64,000 nucleotides of DNA from NCBI GenBank assembly GCA_027488935.1, contig JAIYAP010000044.1:62001-126000 (forward strand). The letters run 5' to 3'. Positions 62,859 to 64,000 of the stretch are shown here, piece after piece; the first letter of the stretch is position 1; each line of letters starts with the position of its first letter. The notes below the pieces were generated by a model. It did no database searches. It was not told where the DNA came from and saw only the letters and a list, made by a program, of their open reading frames with translations. Source of the stretch: Saprospiraceae bacterium. Its GTDB lineage: Bacteria > Bacteroidota > Bacteroidia > Chitinophagales > Saprospiraceae. Position numbers and translations under genes: made by a program.

Positions 62859-62886
62859 CAACTCACAACTAACAACTAACAACTAA
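62859..62886 (-). repeat. Heptad array, 4 units of CAACTNN (right arm, locus 2)
   Basis: CAACTCA followed by three CAACTAA units, with a degenerate AAACTCA before them. Inverted relative to the left arm. The TAG stop of kdsB on the minus strand (62883-62885) lies in the last unit. Confidence 0.85.
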
Positions 62887-63602
62887 AAAAAAAGGTCTTC
62901 CGGCACATCAATTCCGCGTGTTTCCCACTCGGTAAGGCCAACTTTAATTTGAAAGCCATTTTCCAGCCAGCGCAATTGTTCGAGAGATTCGGCAATTTCC
63001 AGGGGGGTGGGGGCGAGTTGGGCGAGTTGAAGCAAGGTCTGGCGTTGAAATCCGTATAAACCGATGTGCTTGTAATAGTTATGTGTACGCAACCACTCAG
63101 CAAGGTCTTTGCCGCGTAAGAAAGGGATAGCGTGTCTACTAAAATATATAGCGTTTCCGGCGGGGCTGAATGCCACTTTTACGATATTGGGATTGCTGAG
63201 CGCTTCCGGGTTTTCAATTTTTTTGGCCAAAGTGGCAATTTGCGTTTCATGGGTTTCCAGCAAGGTGCGGGCAAGTAAATCTATTTGTTCGGGTTGAATA
63301 AACGGTTCATCGCCCTGTATATTCAAACAATGGGTAGCCGCTGGAAAATGTTCGGCTACTTCGGCACAGCGGTCTGTTCCGCTTGGATGTTCCGAACGGG
63401 TCATGCACACGGTTCCACCAAATTCCTGTACGTGGTTAAAAATACGCAGATCGTCGGTGGCAACAACGACCTTGGTCAGCGATTGCGCTTTGGATGCTTG
63501 TTCGTACACGCGTTGAATCATCGATTTCCCTTGAATATCGACCAAGGGTTTGCCGGGAAAACGGGTAGAAGCGTATCGTGCAGGAATAATGCCTAAAATC
63601 AT
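62883..63602 (-). CDS. kdsB: 3-deoxy-manno-octulosonate cytidylyltransferase (CMP-KDO synthetase)
   Basis: A 239-residue KdsB that activates KDO with CTP for lipopolysaccharide core synthesis in the cytoplasm. Signatures are the N-terminal IPARYASTRFPGKPL, VATDD, the TRSEHPSGTDRCAEV block, NIQGDEPFI and the C-terminal ARGIDVPEDL region (read here as TRGIDVPEDL). The stop codon is provided by the adjacent heptad array. Confidence 0.96.
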   Translation of the reverse strand: MILGIIPARYASTRFPGKPLVDIQGKSMIQRVYEQASKAQSLTKVVVATDDLRIFNHVQEFGGTVCMTRSEHPSGTDRCAEVAEHFPAATHCLNIQGDEPFIQPEQIDLLARTLLETHETQIATLAKKIENPEALSNPNIVKVAFSPAGNAIYFSRHAIPFLRGKDLAEWLRTHNYYKHIGLYGFQRQTLLQLAQLAPTPLEIAESLEQLRWLENGFQIKVGLTEWETRGIDVPEDLFF

Positions 63603-63642
63603 GATTTAAGTATTGTTAAGACATGCTTTGCTTTGAAGACCG

Positions 63643-63650
63643 TATTTTTG
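63643..63650 (+). promoter_or_regulatory. -7 element (TATTTTTG) for the LysM gene
   Basis: Full match to TAnnTTTG, 29 bases before the ATG at 63680. No -33 TTTG at the usual distance. Confidence 0.5.
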
Positions 63651-63679
63651 TGGCGAAGGAAATCAATACAGACCATACT

Positions 63680-64000
63680 ATGCGCAATTTCAAGCCCCTA
63701 ATAATTTATTTTTTGTGTCTGTGTACGGCGGCGGTATTCGGACAAAGCGTTGAGAAGGAGCGCGTTGTACCCGTTTTGACGTTCAAAGATACACTCTTGT
63801 TGGTCGTTGAAGATGGAAAAAAAATCGTGTACCATCCGGTGAAGCCCAAGCAGACGCTTTTTTCAATTTCTAAGTTTTATAGCCTTAGTTTGGAAGATTT
63901 GTACGACCTCAATCAAGGCTTTCGGACAGATCCGACCTTGCGGACTGGCACCCGGATTAAAATACCCATCCCGAATAAGGCCATATTGCGGTATAAAACA
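63680..64000 (+). CDS. LysM-domain secreted protein, N-terminal fragment
   Basis: An open frame from the ATG at 63680 to the window edge (107 codons). It starts with a signal peptide (MRNFKPLIIYFLCLCTAAVFG) cleaved probably near GQS. After a short beta region it has a LysM-like repeat (YHPVKPKQTLFSISKFYSLS, then LYDLNQGF and a GTRIKIPIP ending) that would bind peptidoglycan. The remainder and any catalytic domain lie outside the window. Confidence 0.8.
   Translation, partial: MRNFKPLIIYFLCLCTAAVFGQSVEKERVVPVLTFKDTLLLVVEDGKKIVYHPVKPKQTLFSISKFYSLSLEDLYDLNQGFRTDPTLRTGTRIKIPIPNKAILRYKT

Noticed and set aside
59975-62886. The repeat arrays considered as CRISPR
   Set aside because: Units are 7 bp with no spacers, no leader and no cas genes in the window.

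Overview
The window is chromosomal DNA from a member of the Bacteroidota, most likely a Saprospiraceae- or Chitinophagia-like environmental bacterium. The lineage call rests on gene families (DUF5686 with a carboxypeptidase-regulatory-like domain, DUF5522, BshC, short NuoG, Bacteroidota-type LptF/G permease), on moderate GC, and on repeated promoter elements matching the Bacteroidota -7 consensus TAnnTTTG close to start codons. The genus cannot be fixed from the sequence alone. I saw no rRNA, tRNA, prophage, insertion sequence or CRISPR array.

Layout. 1-4988 (minus): the edge of an unknown gene, a single-domain response regulator, and a very large multi-PAS/GAF histidine kinase that overlaps it by 4 bp. 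5171-13413: tex, a DUF5686 outer-membrane-type protein, a TMTC-like GT-C/TPR membrane protein, and the pyrR-pyrB pair. 13410-28877 (minus): a complete 14-gene complex I operon in the order nuoABCDE-x-FGHIJK-y-LMN-z, where x is a DUF2750 protein, y a small lipoprotein and z an SH3-domain lipoprotein. 29127-30795: a CBM9-like protein and folD.

30834-45627 is the most interesting region. It holds three co-directional transcription units: (1) GH63-like glucosidase, glycogen-debranching-type enzyme, aquaporin; (2) SDR, two tiny membrane proteins, ferric-reductase/Rieske fusion, Cys-motif membrane-anchored protein, esterase with an N-terminal glycan-binding-like domain, Crp/Fnr regulator; (3) GMC oxidoreductase, glucose-dehydrogenase-like SDR, DM13 lipoprotein, outer-membrane beta-barrel, terminator. 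Each unit is preceded by a 16-bp palindrome of the form TGTTAC-N4-GTAAcA. In all three cases its centre lies exactly 36.5 bp upstream of the last G of a NAnnTTTG -7 element. I infer a self-contained Crp-type regulon with its own autoregulated activator, coupling sugar or glucan breakdown and sugar oxidation to membrane electron transfer.

45656-58211: coiled-coil protein, exonuclease, rpe, LptF/G-type permease, PAP2 phosphatase, miaA, acyltransferase, bshC, a two-gene RNA-repair cassette (RNA ligase plus HD-Pnk-type end-healing enzyme) and ettA. 58221-64000: two related small membrane proteins, GNAT, DUF5522 protein, Kir channel, cryptochrome-DASH, kdsB and the start of a LysM protein. Both convergent gene pairs in this last stretch (DUF5522/Kir and cryptochrome/kdsB) are separated by inverted arrays of a 7-bp repeat (AGTTGNN / NNCAACT). 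These arrays supply the stop codons of all four genes and enclose small palindromic cores.
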